Shown: positions 25,344 to 33,846 of the stretch, one piece after another | Layout: every line of letters begins with the position of its first letter | Numbering within the stretch: the first letter of the stretch is position 1 | Assembly: GCA_964612925.1 (NCBI GenBank) | Contig: CAZTFU010000001.1 | Coordinates: forward strand, 62,001 to 126,000 | DNA from: Phil1 sp964612925 | GTDB taxonomy: Bacteria; Bacillota; Clostridia; Christensenellales; CAG-138 | Direction: 5' to 3' | DNA: 64,000 nucleotides | The notes under the pieces: model-generated | What the model saw: only the letters and a program-made list of their open reading frames with translations | Databases searched by the model: none | What the model was told of the DNA's origin: nothing | Position numbers and translations under genes: made by a program

Positions 25344-27194
25344 ATGGCAAAGATTATTGGTATTGACCTTGGTACTACAAATTCGTGCGTAGCCGTGCTT
25401 GAAGGCGGCGAGCCCGTGGTTATCCCCAATGCGGAAGGTGCGCGCACCACTCCGTCTGTTGTGGCTTTTAAGGGCAGCGAAAGAATAGTCGGCAGCGCCG
25501 CAAAGCGTCAGGCCATCACTAACCCGGATAAGACCATCAGCTCCATAAAGAGGGAAATGGGCAGCTCCTACAAGAAGAACATAGACGGCAAGGATTATAC
25601 TCCGCAGGAAATAAGTGCAATGGTTCTGCAAAAGCTTAAGCAGGACGCGGAAGCTTATCTTGGCGAAAAGGTGACTCAGGCCGTAATAACCGTTCCCGCA
25701 TATTTCAGCGATTCTCAGCGTCAGGCCACAAAGGACGCAGGCCGTATAGCCGGTCTTGATGTACTGCGCATAATCAATGAACCCACCGCGGCGGCGCTTG
25801 CATACGGCATGGATAAGGAAACCAACCAGAAAATACTGGTTTACGACCTTGGCGGCGGCACGTTTGATGTATCCATACTTGAAATCGGTGACGGCGTATT
25901 CGAGGTTCTTGCAACACACGGTAACAATCGACTCGGCGGTGATGACTTTGACCAGAGACTTATGGATTACATCGTGCGCCAGTTCAAGAGCGAATCCGGC
26001 ATAGATCTCAGCGGTGATCGCATGGCTATGCAGAGACTGAAAGAGGCTGCCGAAAAGGCGAAGATAGAACTTTCCAGCATGGTTCAGACAAATGTGAATC
26101 TGCCATTCATAACCGCGGACAGCACGGGCCCCAAGCATCTTGACATGACCATTACCCGTGCCAAGTTTGAAGAACTTATCCACGACCTTGTTGAGAAAAC
26201 CCGTGAGTGCATGCTCGTTGCCATGAAGGATGCCGGCCTTAGCAATTCCAACATAGACAAGGTCATACTCGTCGGCGGATCCACTCGTGTACCCTGCGTA
26301 CAGGAGCTTGTTAAGAACGTTACCGGTAAAGAACCGTTCAAGGGCATCAACCCCGATGAATGCGTTGCAATAGGTGCGGCCATACAGGGCGGCGTGCTCG
26401 GCGGTGAAGTGAAGGATATATTGCTGCTTGACGTTACCCCGCTTTCACTCGGTATTGAAACCGTAGGCGGCGTGTTTACTCGCCTGATTGACCGCAATAC
26501 CACCATTCCTACCAAGAAGAGCCAGATATTCTCCACCGCTGCCGACGGACAGACCAGTGTTGAGGTCCATGTGCTCCAGGGCGAACGCGAAATGGCGCAG
26601 TATAATAAGACTCTCGGTCGCTTCCAGCTTGCAGGCATAGCCCCCGCACCGCGCGGAGTACCGCAGATAGAGGTCAGCTTTGATATAGACGCAAACGGCA
26701 TAGTACATGTCAGCGCAAAGGATCTTGGTACGGGCAACGAGCAGAAGGTTACCATTACCGCATCCACCAACCTTAATGAGGATGAGATAAAGAAGGCCGT
26801 GCGCGAAGCCGAACAGTATGCAAGTGAGGATAAGGCACGCAAGGAAGAGGTTGAACAGCGTAACCATGCGGACAGCCTTGTATACTCCACCGAAAAGACC
26901 CTTAAAGAACTTGGCGATAAGGTAAGCGCGGACGATAAGTCAAAGATAGAAGCGCAGGTAGCCGAGCTGAAGAAGGCAATGGAAGGCAATGACACTGCCG
27001 CAATAAAGGCTGAGTGTGACAAGCTTACCGAGGTTTCCTACGAAGCATTTGGCAAGATCTATCAGCAGCAGGCAGGCCAGCAGGGCGGCGCGGGTTTCGA
27101 CCCCAATGCGGCTCAGCAGCAGGCAAACGAAGCGGCGCATGACGACAATGTTGTCGATGCCGATTACGAAGTAGTAGACGACGATAAGAAATAA
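25344..27194 (+). CDS. dnaK: Chaperone DnaK (Hsp70)
   Basis: 616 residues. CAGGAGG precedes the ATG. ATPase domain: IIGIDLGTTNSCVAV (phosphate 1), VYDLGGGTFDVSIL (about 170-183), VILVGGSTRVPCVQ (about 307-320). Substrate domain from about 365: DVTPLSLGIETVGG, NTTIPTKKSQIFSTA. C-terminal lid, ending in a Gln/Gly-rich spacer and VVDADYEVVDDDKK, the usual acidic tail. It folds nascent and stressed proteins with DnaJ and GrpE. The 33-base gap after grpE and lack of a promoter support one operon. Confidence 0.98.
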   Translation: MAKIIGIDLGTTNSCVAVLEGGEPVVIPNAEGARTTPSVVAFKGSERIVGSAAKRQAITNPDKTISSIKREMGSSYKKNIDGKDYTPQEISAMVLQKLKQDAEAYLGEKVTQAVITVPAYFSDSQRQATKDAGRIAGLDVLRIINEPTAAALAYGMDKETNQKILVYDLGGGTFDVSILEIGDGVFEVLATHGNNRLGGDDFDQRLMDYIVRQFKSESGIDLSGDRMAMQRLKEAAEKAKIELSSMVQTNVNLPFITADSTGPKHLDMTITRAKFEELIHDLVEKTRECMLVAMKDAGLSNSNIDKVILVGGSTRVPCVQELVKNVTGKEPFKGINPDECVAIGAAIQGGVLGGEVKDILLLDVTPLSLGIETVGGVFTRLIDRNTTIPTKKSQIFSTAADGQTSVEVHVLQGEREMAQYNKTLGRFQLAGIAPAPRGVPQIEVSFDIDANGIVHVSAKDLGTGNEQKVTITASTNLNEDEIKKAVREAEQYASEDKARKEEVEQRNHADSLVYSTEKTLKELGDKVSADDKSKIEAQVAELKKAMEGNDTAAIKAECDKLTEVSYEAFGKIYQQQAGQQGGAGFDPNAAQQQANEAAHDDNVVDADYEVVDDDKK

Positions 27195-27230
27195 GCCTAA
27201 AGGCTAAAATACTACCATGTGCATAATGCG

Positions 27231-27256
27231 GGAACGATCGAAAAAAAACGGTCGTT
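27231..27256 (+). other. Intercistronic hairpin between dnaK and dnaJ
   Basis: 8-bp stem AACGATCG / CGGTCGTT with an eight-A loop. No T run follows, so it is more likely an mRNA processing or stability element than a terminator. Confidence 0.45.
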
Positions 27257-27298
27257 TACCGCGTTGTGCGTTGGTGAAAGGATAAGGAGTTGGGGACG

Positions 27299-28477
27299 GT
27301 GAAGGAAGATTATTACGAGCTGCTTGGCGTGAACAAGAACGCTACCGATGATGAGATAAAAAGCGCATTCCGCAAGCTTGCTAAGCAATATCATCCGGAC
27401 CTGCATAAAGGGGCGGACAAGGAAGAAGCGGAGGCAAAGTTTAAGCAGATAAACGAAGCATACGAAGTCCTGTCCGATAAAGATAAGCGCGCCAAATACG
27501 ATCAGTTCGGCCATGCGGCGTTCGATCCTGCGGCGGGCGGTGGTTACGGCGGATACAGTTCCGCCGGCTTCGGTGATTTCAGCGATATATTTGACAGCGT
27601 ATTCGGCGGAGGGTTTGGCGGATTTGGCGGCGGTTCACGCACACAGCGTAACGGTCCCGTGCGCGGTAACGACTTGAAATACAACATGACGCTTACATTT
27701 GAAGAAGCGGCATTTGGTACCAAAAAAGAAATCCTTATTCCGCGCGAGGAAAACTGTTCGGAATGTGGCGGCAGTGGCGCAAAGCCAGGTTCAACGCCAA
27801 CAAAGTGTACGACTTGTGGCGGCACGGGTCAGGTTCGCGTACAGCAGAACACTATGTTCGGCTCGTTTTCAACCGTGCGCACATGTGAAGCCTGTAACGG
27901 CACGGGCAAAATTATAAAGGATCCCTGCACGCATTGCAAAGGACGCGGCAGGGTAACCAAAAATAATCGCATAAACGTTACAATACCTGCGGGAATAAAC
28001 AACGGCCAAACGCTTACCATGCGCGGGGAAGGTGAAGCCGGACTTCGCGGCGGAGCCAATGGTGACCTGTATATAGGCATAAGCATAAAGTCGCACAAGA
28101 TATTTACACGAAATGGGTATGATCTATATCTTGATATAAACATCCCCATGACCACGGCCACGCTTGGCGGTGAAATTCAAGTGCCTACGCTTAAAGGCAG
28201 TGTTAAATATAACATACCGCAGGGCACACAGCCGGGTACAACATTCAGATTAAAGGAACAGGGCGTGCAACGGCTTAATGCTGCGGGCAAGGGTGATCTG
28301 CTTGTGCGTGTAAACGTGCAAATTCCAAAGCGATTGAATGATGAACAGCGCGAGCTGGTTGAAAAGCTTGCCGAAGCCATGGGTGATAAAGCTTCAAATG
28401 CTCCAAAGCCCATGAAACGCACCATAATAGATAAGATGAAGGATAAGTTCAACCAGGAACAATCACAGCGCGAATAA
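27299..28477 (+). CDS. dnaJ: Chaperone DnaJ (type I Hsp40)
   Basis: 392 residues from GTG 27299, nine bases after AAGGAG; a TTG at 27290 sits directly against the box and is less likely. J domain with KQYHPDLHKG (HPD about 32-34), Gly/Phe-rich linker (about 78-125, GGFGGFGGG), then four complete zinc repeats CSECGGSG, CTTCGGTG, CEACNGTG and CTHCKGRG (about 150-215), and the two beta-barrel peptide domains. It delivers substrates to DnaK and stimulates ATP hydrolysis. Last gene of the operon, with a strong terminator after it. Confidence 0.97.
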   Translation: MKEDYYELLGVNKNATDDEIKSAFRKLAKQYHPDLHKGADKEEAEAKFKQINEAYEVLSDKDKRAKYDQFGHAAFDPAAGGGYGGYSSAGFGDFSDIFDSVFGGGFGGFGGGSRTQRNGPVRGNDLKYNMTLTFEEAAFGTKKEILIPREENCSECGGSGAKPGSTPTKCTTCGGTGQVRVQQNTMFGSFSTVRTCEACNGTGKIIKDPCTHCKGRGRVTKNNRINVTIPAGINNGQTLTMRGEGEAGLRGGANGDLYIGISIKSHKIFTRNGYDLYLDINIPMTTATLGGEIQVPTLKGSVKYNIPQGTQPGTTFRLKEQGVQRLNAAGKGDLLVRVNVQIPKRLNDEQRELVEKLAEAMGDKASNAPKPMKRTIIDKMKDKFNQEQSQRE

Positions 28478-28493
28478 AACGCAAATAGCAAAG

Positions 28494-28525
28494 GGAGACG
28501 GTCAAAACACCGTCTCCTGCTTTTT
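28494..28525 (+). terminator. Rho-independent terminator of the hrcA operon
   Basis: 9-bp GC-rich stem GGAGACGGT / ACCGTCTCC, six-base loop, then TGCTTTTTG. Confidence 0.92.
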
Positions 28526-28544
28526 GCAAAACATTTTTAACAAA

Positions 28545-28880
28545 CTATCCTGGCGGCCACTGAAGCTCACGTCCGCCAAGAAGGTGAATGTGCAAATGGT
28601 TGACGCTTTGCCCGCCGTCTTTGCCGGTGTTGATAACCAGCCTGAATCCCGCTTTCACGCCAAGCTTGTCCGCAACAGCGGATGCTGTTTGCATAAGGTG
28701 CCCCATAAGCGCACCGTCATCAACGGTTGTAACGTTATCATAATGCTTTTTGGGCACTATGAGTACGTGCACAGGGGCCTGCGGTTCAAGGTCGTAAAAA
28801 GCAATGCAAATATCATCTTCATATACCTTGTTGGATGGTATTTCGCCCAATGCTATTTTACAGAAAATACAGTTATCCAT
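28545..28880 (-). CDS. HIT-family (HINT-type) nucleotide-binding protein
   Basis: 111 residues. AAAGGAG precedes ATG 28880. Visible are CIFCKIALGEIPSNKVYEDD at the start, DLEPQAPVHVLIVPKKHY in the middle, and the histidine triad VNHLHIHLLGGR (about 93-104). HINT proteins hydrolyse adenosine phosphoramidates and related adducts. Convergent with dnaJ. It lies 16 bases downstream of mtaB on the same strand and may be the last gene of the prmA-rsmE-mtaB operon. Confidence 0.93.
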   Translation of the reverse strand: MDNCIFCKIALGEIPSNKVYEDDICIAFYDLEPQAPVHVLIVPKKHYDNVTTVDDGALMGHLMQTASAVADKLGVKAGFRLVINTGKDGGQSVNHLHIHLLGGRELQWPPG

Positions 28881-28896
28881 TTTATTTGCTCCTTTC

Positions 28897-30204
28897 TTAA
28901 TTTGTATGCTTCTTTATAATGCCCGTTGCACCGAACCTGTCAATGCCGGTTATTTCAACGGGTACTATTGAATTTATAAGGCTGCTTTCCGCACCCCTTA
29001 CGCCAACCTTAACATATGTGTCCGTATGGCCGAACAGGATACCGTTCTTTTCTTCCTCAAAAAGCACATCCTGCACCGAACCGATAAGTGAGGATACAAA
29101 CTCATGCTCAAGCTTGTCGGCTTCAGCTATAAGGCGTTTTGCGCGAGAATGCTTCTCTGCGGCGGAAAGCTGACCGTTCATGCTGTAAGCGGGCGTTCCC
29201 TTACGCCTTGAGTATGGAAAAACGTGTATTTTTGAAAGCCGCATTCGATTAACAAAATCCAGCGTTTCTTCAAATTCGGCTTCGGTTTCGCCGGGAAAGC
29301 CGACAATTACGTCCGTCGTAATTGCACAAAGCGGCATAGCCTGTCTTAGCCGAGCTACGCAGTCGGCATATAATTCGGGCGTGTAACGTCGATTCATGCG
29401 TTCAAGCACGGTTTTGCTACCGCTTTGCAGTGACAGGTGAAACTGGTGGCACACAAGTCCGCTTTCACTTACTGTTTTTATAAATTCGTCACTCAAAAGC
29501 TGAGGTTCAAGCGACCCCAAACGAACACGGACGATATTTTTTAATCCTTCGGCCTGCTTTATTGCATCGCTCAGGGTTATTTCGCCGCGCTTATCTTTTC
29601 CGTAGGACATAAGGTGTATGCCCGTCATTACAACTTCACGGTAACCTTCATTATCGAGCAATTCAAGCTGATGACGTACATCGTCAAGCGGGCGACTCCT
29701 TACGGGACCGCGTGCATACGGTATTATGCAATATGCACAATATCTGTCACATCCGTCCTCTATTTTCAAAAAAGCGCGGGTTCGACCCTCTTTTGTTACG
29801 GTTAAGTTTTCAAATTCGTCTTTAGGCCCGTGCGGCGTTACCGAATGAACCTTGGAATCATTGCCTGAAATCAATTCTTCCGCAAGCGAAACTATGCGCC
29901 CTCTTTCGCCCGTACCAAGCACAAGCGATACCCCGGGCAGACTTAAAGCTTCCTCGGGTGCGGTTTGCGCATAACAGCCCGTAAGTATTATTTTTGCATC
30001 GGGACAGAGCGAATGCGCACGCGAAGCCATCTGGCGGGACTTTTTATCACCTGTTGATGTAACGGTGCAGGTGTTTATAATGTAAACGTCTGCCACATCA
30101 TCAAATTCCGCTATTGTGTGACCTGCATTTACGAACATTTCACGCATGGCATCGGTATCGTATTGATTCACTTTGCAACCAAGTGTACAGAATGCAACCC
30201 TCAT
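28897..30204 (-). CDS. mtaB: tRNA t6A37 methylthiotransferase MtaB
   Basis: 435 residues. The N-terminal MTTase domain has CTLGCKVNQYDTDAM and INTCTVTSTGDKKSRQ, LTGCYAQ (three Cys of the auxiliary 4Fe-4S cluster). The radical SAM cluster is CDRYCAYCIIPYARGPVRSR (about 147-166). A TRAM domain closes the protein (about 370-432, ending VEITGIDRFGATGIIK). The 'ExKVNQYDTD' opening and C-terminal features fit MtaB rather than MiaB or RimO. It makes ms2t6A at tRNA position 37. Start and rsmE stop overlap in ATGA. Confidence 0.93.
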   Translation of the reverse strand: MRVAFCTLGCKVNQYDTDAMREMFVNAGHTIAEFDDVADVYIINTCTVTSTGDKKSRQMASRAHSLCPDAKIILTGCYAQTAPEEALSLPGVSLVLGTGERGRIVSLAEELISGNDSKVHSVTPHGPKDEFENLTVTKEGRTRAFLKIEDGCDRYCAYCIIPYARGPVRSRPLDDVRHQLELLDNEGYREVVMTGIHLMSYGKDKRGEITLSDAIKQAEGLKNIVRVRLGSLEPQLLSDEFIKTVSESGLVCHQFHLSLQSGSKTVLERMNRRYTPELYADCVARLRQAMPLCAITTDVIVGFPGETEAEFEETLDFVNRMRLSKIHVFPYSRRKGTPAYSMNGQLSAAEKHSRAKRLIAEADKLEHEFVSSLIGSVQDVLFEEEKNGILFGHTDTYVKVGVRGAESSLINSIVPVEITGIDRFGATGIIKKHTN

Positions 30205-30938
30205 GCTTCACCTTCCATATGGTACATTATGATAGCCGTAATCGCAGGGCCGGCCGTTTCCGTGCGAAGTATTCTGTGCCCGAGCGAAAACGGTTTTACA
30301 CCGCGAGCAATAAAAAGCTCCGCTTCATCAGAACTTATACCGCCCTCGGGTCCGACTATAACACCTATGCGGCGAACGGAAGCGTCAAGCGAATCAAGCA
30401 CATACTTTATCGAATTGCCGCTTTCAAGCTCATATGCAAGCAGTAGCACATCAAAATCATGCGGGTCAATCTCCTCGGGCGTAATGAGAGCACCCACGGT
30501 CGGTATCACGCCGCGTCTTGATTGCTTTGATGCTTCCAGTGCAACGCGCTTATAACGATCGAGCTTTTTGTCAAAGTCCTTTTTACTTAATCTTACAACG
30601 CTACGCTCCATGGCAACGGGACATATGCCGCTTATACCAAGCTCAACGCACTTCTGAATTATGGTTTCAAGCTTACCTGCTTTTGGCAGACCCTGAAACA
30701 GCGTAACGGAACATGCGGGTTCGGTAAGGGCGGGGGAGGAGGATAGAATTTCAAAAAGCACTTCCGTTTTGTTTATTGACACTATCCTTGCGTGATAATC
30801 GGTGCCCATTCCGTCACACAGCATTACCTCGTCATCGGGTTTAAGCCTTAGTACCGTGGAAATATGCTTAACATCTTCACCGCGCAGCACCGCTTCGCAA
30901 TCCGAAACATCTTCCTTATTTATAAAGAAACGGTTCAT
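30201..30938 (-). CDS. rsmE: 16S rRNA m3U1498 methyltransferase RsmE
   Basis: 245 residues from ATG 30938, with GGAGAAG upstream; the longer frame to 31010 overlaps prmA needlessly. PUA-like N-terminal domain (MNRFFINKED...HISTVLRLKPDDEVMLCDG) followed by a SPOUT knot domain with QGLPKAGKLETIIQKCVELG, GVIPTVG, VIVGPEGGISSDEAELF and LGHRILRTETAGPAITAI (the SAM-binding knot, about 200-235). It methylates U1498 of 16S rRNA in the 30S subunit. ATGA overlap with prmA. Confidence 0.95.
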   Translation of the reverse strand: MNRFFINKEDVSDCEAVLRGEDVKHISTVLRLKPDDEVMLCDGMGTDYHARIVSINKTEVLFEILSSSPALTEPACSVTLFQGLPKAGKLETIIQKCVELGISGICPVAMERSVVRLSKKDFDKKLDRYKRVALEASKQSRRGVIPTVGALITPEEIDPHDFDVLLLAYELESGNSIKYVLDSLDASVRRIGVIVGPEGGISSDEAELFIARGVKPFSLGHRILRTETAGPAITAIIMYHMEGEA

Positions 30939-31906
30939 GCGCGCTTCTCCGCAAGTATTGCGCGCCAATCGCCGCCGCGGCGCACTTCGATTATGCTCAA
31001 TCCCGCACATTCTATTGCGGCAATAACCTCCTGTTCGCGTGAATCGATTATGCCGGAAGTGATGAATTTTCCGCCGCTTTCAAGCAACTTTGCGACATAA
31101 GGTGCAAGCGCGATTATTACGGAAGCCACTATGTTTGCCGTAATGACGGGATATTTACGCACCTCAAGCTTTTCACGCAACTTGGAATCGGTAAGAACAT
31201 CGCCCGTGAATACGGAATATCTGTTGCGGTCAATGCCATTGAGTGCGGCATTTTCATATGCTATGGACTCCGCAATGGGGTCAATATCAACCGCAACGGC
31301 ATTTTCCGCGCCGAGTATAAGCGCGGCTATTGAGAGTATTCCGCTACCGCAGCCAAGGTCAAGCACGGTATCGCCCGATTTGATATGTTCATCTATGTAT
31401 TCAAGGCACATCCGCGTTGTGGGGTGGGAACCGGTACCGAATGCCATACCGGGATCGAGTGAAAGAACGCTTCTGCCCTCGGAATCAAATTCATCTTCCC
31501 ATGACGGACGCACAAGTAGCCTTTTGCCGACGGGAAACGGCTTATAAGCTTGCTTCCATGCATTAAGCCAAACGGAATCGTCAACCGTTTGAACTATCAT
31601 ATTAAGGCTGCCTATATCAAACCCGAGCGACATGCCTTTTAACTGCGCAAGTGATGAACGTAAATTCTCAACGGTGCTTTCAGCAGTATCGCCATCGTCT
31701 ATATATGCTTTAACGCACGGTTCTGCGGCACACAGCTCGTCCATGTCGGCAAAATCCCAATATTTTGCACTTTTTTGAAGAAAGTCGGCTATTTCCTCAC
31801 GCCCCTGTATTATTTCAAGCTGTTCCATACCGAGCATTGAAAAACGGGCGCATACGGCATCAATACCTTCTTCCGTGGTAAAAACAGATATTTCCTTATA
31901 TGTCAT
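30935..31906 (-). CDS. prmA: Ribosomal protein L11 methyltransferase PrmA
   Basis: 323 residues from ATG 31906 (MTYKEISVFT), with GGAG upstream; 18 in-frame codons further up are not needed. The N-terminal L11-binding domain is followed by a class I methyltransferase with PGMAFGTGSHPTTRMCLEYI (about 160-180), VLDLGCGSGILSIAA (motif I), DIDPIA, and ITANIVASVIIALAPYV (NxxxxxL-type catalytic motif). It trimethylates L11. First gene of prmA-rsmE-mtaB(-HIT). Confidence 0.95.
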   Translation of the reverse strand: MTYKEISVFTTEEGIDAVCARFSMLGMEQLEIIQGREEIADFLQKSAKYWDFADMDELCAAEPCVKAYIDDGDTAESTVENLRSSLAQLKGMSLGFDIGSLNMIVQTVDDSVWLNAWKQAYKPFPVGKRLLVRPSWEDEFDSEGRSVLSLDPGMAFGTGSHPTTRMCLEYIDEHIKSGDTVLDLGCGSGILSIAALILGAENAVAVDIDPIAESIAYENAALNGIDRNRYSVFTGDVLTDSKLREKLEVRKYPVITANIVASVIIALAPYVAKLLESGGKFITSGIIDSREQEVIAAIECAGLSIIEVRRGGDWRAILAEKRA

Positions 31907-31941
31907 AACTGTACTCCATTCGTTTCCTGATTCTAACTGAT

Positions 31942-31970
31942 ATGATATTACATTTTTCAATTGTTAGCAA
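31942..31970 (-). promoter_or_regulatory. Predicted promoter of prmA-rsmE-mtaB
   Basis: Minus strand: TTGCTA, 17-base spacer, TATCAT, about 35 bases before the prmA start. Confidence 0.55.
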
Positions 31971-32049
31971 CCGTAAAAGAGGCATAGAAAAAGATATAAC
32001 CGTAGGTTCTGTCTTGTGCCCACCCGAGAGCTTTATCTCCTGCTTGGAT

Positions 32050-32331
32050 AAGGCCCTCTGAGATAAGAAATACACGGTTTTGAGGTGCTATTTTGCACCC
32101 TGACTTTAGAAAAATGCTCGAAGATACGCCCCGGTATCTTACTGCGCTTTTTCTTCGTCATGGCACAAAATATCTACCTCAAAACTGCTTAGCACCTAAA
32201 AAGAGCAATGTTTGTGCCAAGCACAAGGCACGAGGGCGAAGCCATACCGGAGGCATGACGAGGCCCGAGTAACGAAGTGATTGGCCAAACAGTGCCTTTT
32301 TAGGCGTATGTTTCTTACCTCAGAGGGCCTT
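32050..32331. repeat. 282-bp inverted-repeat element, copy 2
   Basis: Exactly the length of copy 1 (16676-16957) and about 94% identical. Its ends are AAGGCCCTCTG... and ...CAGAGGGCCTT. Position 7 is C (A in copy 1) and its partner position 276 is G (T in copy 1); position 18 is G (T) and its partner 265 is C (A): paired double changes. It lies at the 3' end of the polyvalent-protein remnant on the minus strand and supplies that frame's last ~45 residues, so it appears to have entered the gene. Confidence 0.87.
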
Positions 32332-33725
32332 TTGGCAAGCTGCTTTTTCAGTGAGTCATTGCGCTTTTGTAGTTCCTGCACGTCCTTTTCCGTGGCGGGT
32401 GTGCCGTCCTTGCGGGAGAAGCGTATGTCGGGATTGGTGTTGGTGTCTACAGTGCTGTCTATAGGTGCATATTGCCCCTGCGTTGGGTCTATCCATGCTA
32501 TATCGTTGATATTAACGGTTTTTGAATAAACCTTGCCGCTTGCAGAGTAGCTTTCCGCTTCCATTTTTGACGGAGATACGAACACGCCATTGCCGATTTT
32601 GTTTGAGCTATAGACTGTTATGTTTCCGCTTTGAACCGCTTCCTCGGCCATTTGGCGCGTATAGTCGGGGTCGTATTCCGTATACTCGCTCCATTCGGGG
32701 TCAGTCAAGGTTTCCTCGAGCGTCTTTATCTCATCTGCACTTCTTATCCATGTATGATAATCATCCTGCGCAGCATTGCTGTTCTGGATAACGGTAAACT
32801 GAGCTTCCTTTTGCGTTGTGGCGGTTTGTTCGGCAGAGTTCTTAGAAGATTGCTTGACATTTTTGCTTGACTGCTTGTAATTTGATATTTTCTGTAGTAT
32901 ATTAACAACGGAAGGTGCATCCGTTACGGTACTCCGGGCTTTGATGCCAGAGCCGTTCTTGAAAGCGGATGCGCTTTCTGCTATTACTTCATGCAAATAA
33001 AAAGTATCCTCAGTGTTTGTTTTTTCTAACACAGCACCAACATAGTACAATTCATTTGCTAACGTTATAGGAGATGCAATTACCACAGTATCATATCCGC
33101 GACCTTTCCAGTTATACTGAACATCTACTATTTTGCCATGCTCGATGACGGCGGGCACAGCCGCAAAAGCTGCCGCTTTGTTTCGTCCTATTCCATGGGC
33201 GATGTCGCTTTTGACGCCTGTTCTTGTAAGCTTAATTGTGCCGAGTTCGGGATTTACCGCTTCACCGCCGATACTTTCAAAAAAGTTACTTACTTGCGTA
33301 ACTAAGTCAGTATCGCCTTTTGCAAATTCGGTGCCTTTGATTTGGGCAACTGGTTGCATATCTGCTACCGACTTATAGTTGCTTTCAATGTCAACTTTGC
33401 TTGCAAAATCGGGACTAAGACGCGGCGAAAACTTTATCCCACCTGCATCCCCTTCTGCGCTCTTCCCCTTCGTACTCTCCAATGCATCAAAGTACAACTC
33501 GGCAATTAAGTCAACCGCTTTCTGCTGAGTGCGTACAACCTCCATCTGCTCCCAGCTCTTTTCACGCTTTAGAGCATCATAAGCTTTTTTGAGGATAGAG
33601 CGTATCTTCTCTATAATCCCCTCGAACCATTTTCTTACGGTGCTGTCGGAATTGACTATCCTATCCGTAAACCGTTTGGCTTGCTTTTCATCCGTGAGTA
33701 TTACGGGTGCGGTGTTGGTGGAACG
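32332..33725 (-). pseudogene. Remnant of a phage/ICE polyvalent (MuF-like) protein with an LPD3-type domain
   Basis: The frame runs unbroken on the minus strand from about 33725 into the 282-bp element (stop at 32196). It has no start codon with a ribosome site: ATG 33545 lies inside a conserved stretch that continues upstream (LTDEKQAKRFTDRIV...WFEGIIEKIRSILKKAYDALK). The central part, IKGTEFAKGDTDLVTQVSNF...LGTIKLTRTGVKSDIAHGIGRNKAAAFAAVPAVIEHGKIV, resembles the large polyvalent-protein associated domain 3; TNPDIRFSRKDGTPATEKDVQELQKRNDSLKKQ is the DIRYS-type linker of such proteins. Both ends are cut: 5' by a palindrome, 3' by element copy 2. A relic of an integrated mobile element; domain name from memory of the family. 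Confidence 0.7.
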
Positions 33726-33800
33726 AAAAAGGCCACTGCATTGTATCGGGGGGCAAGGGACCCAATGCCCAAGGCGCCCGATGTTTGCAGTGGTCTTTTT
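33726..33800. repeat. 75-bp palindromic element, likely bidirectional terminator
   Basis: Outer arms AAAAAGGCCACTGCA / TGCAGTGGTCTTTTT pair over 15 bases (one G-T). Inside, ATCGGG / CCCGAT and GGGCA / TGCCC continue the pairing. The A5/T5 ends put a T run after the stem on both strands. It lies 46 bases past the DUF1002 stop and immediately upstream of the polyvalent-protein remnant, whose frame reads through it. A smaller hairpin CCCGCA / TGCGGG follows at 33801-33823. Confidence 0.7.
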
Positions 33801-33846
33801 CCCGCAAGATGAAATTATGCGGGAAATATGAGAAACATATTTTTAC

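Noticed and set aside
25107..26183. Long minus-strand open frame (358 codons) across grpE-dnaK, and a second at 26084-27022
   Set aside because: Antisense to dnaK and grpE, whose sequences are unmistakable. Composition is that of a mirrored coding frame, with no ribosome site.
33726..33800. att site or IS end for an integrated element
   Set aside because: No integrase or transposase nearby and no matching direct repeat on the other side; a palindromic terminator explains it as well.
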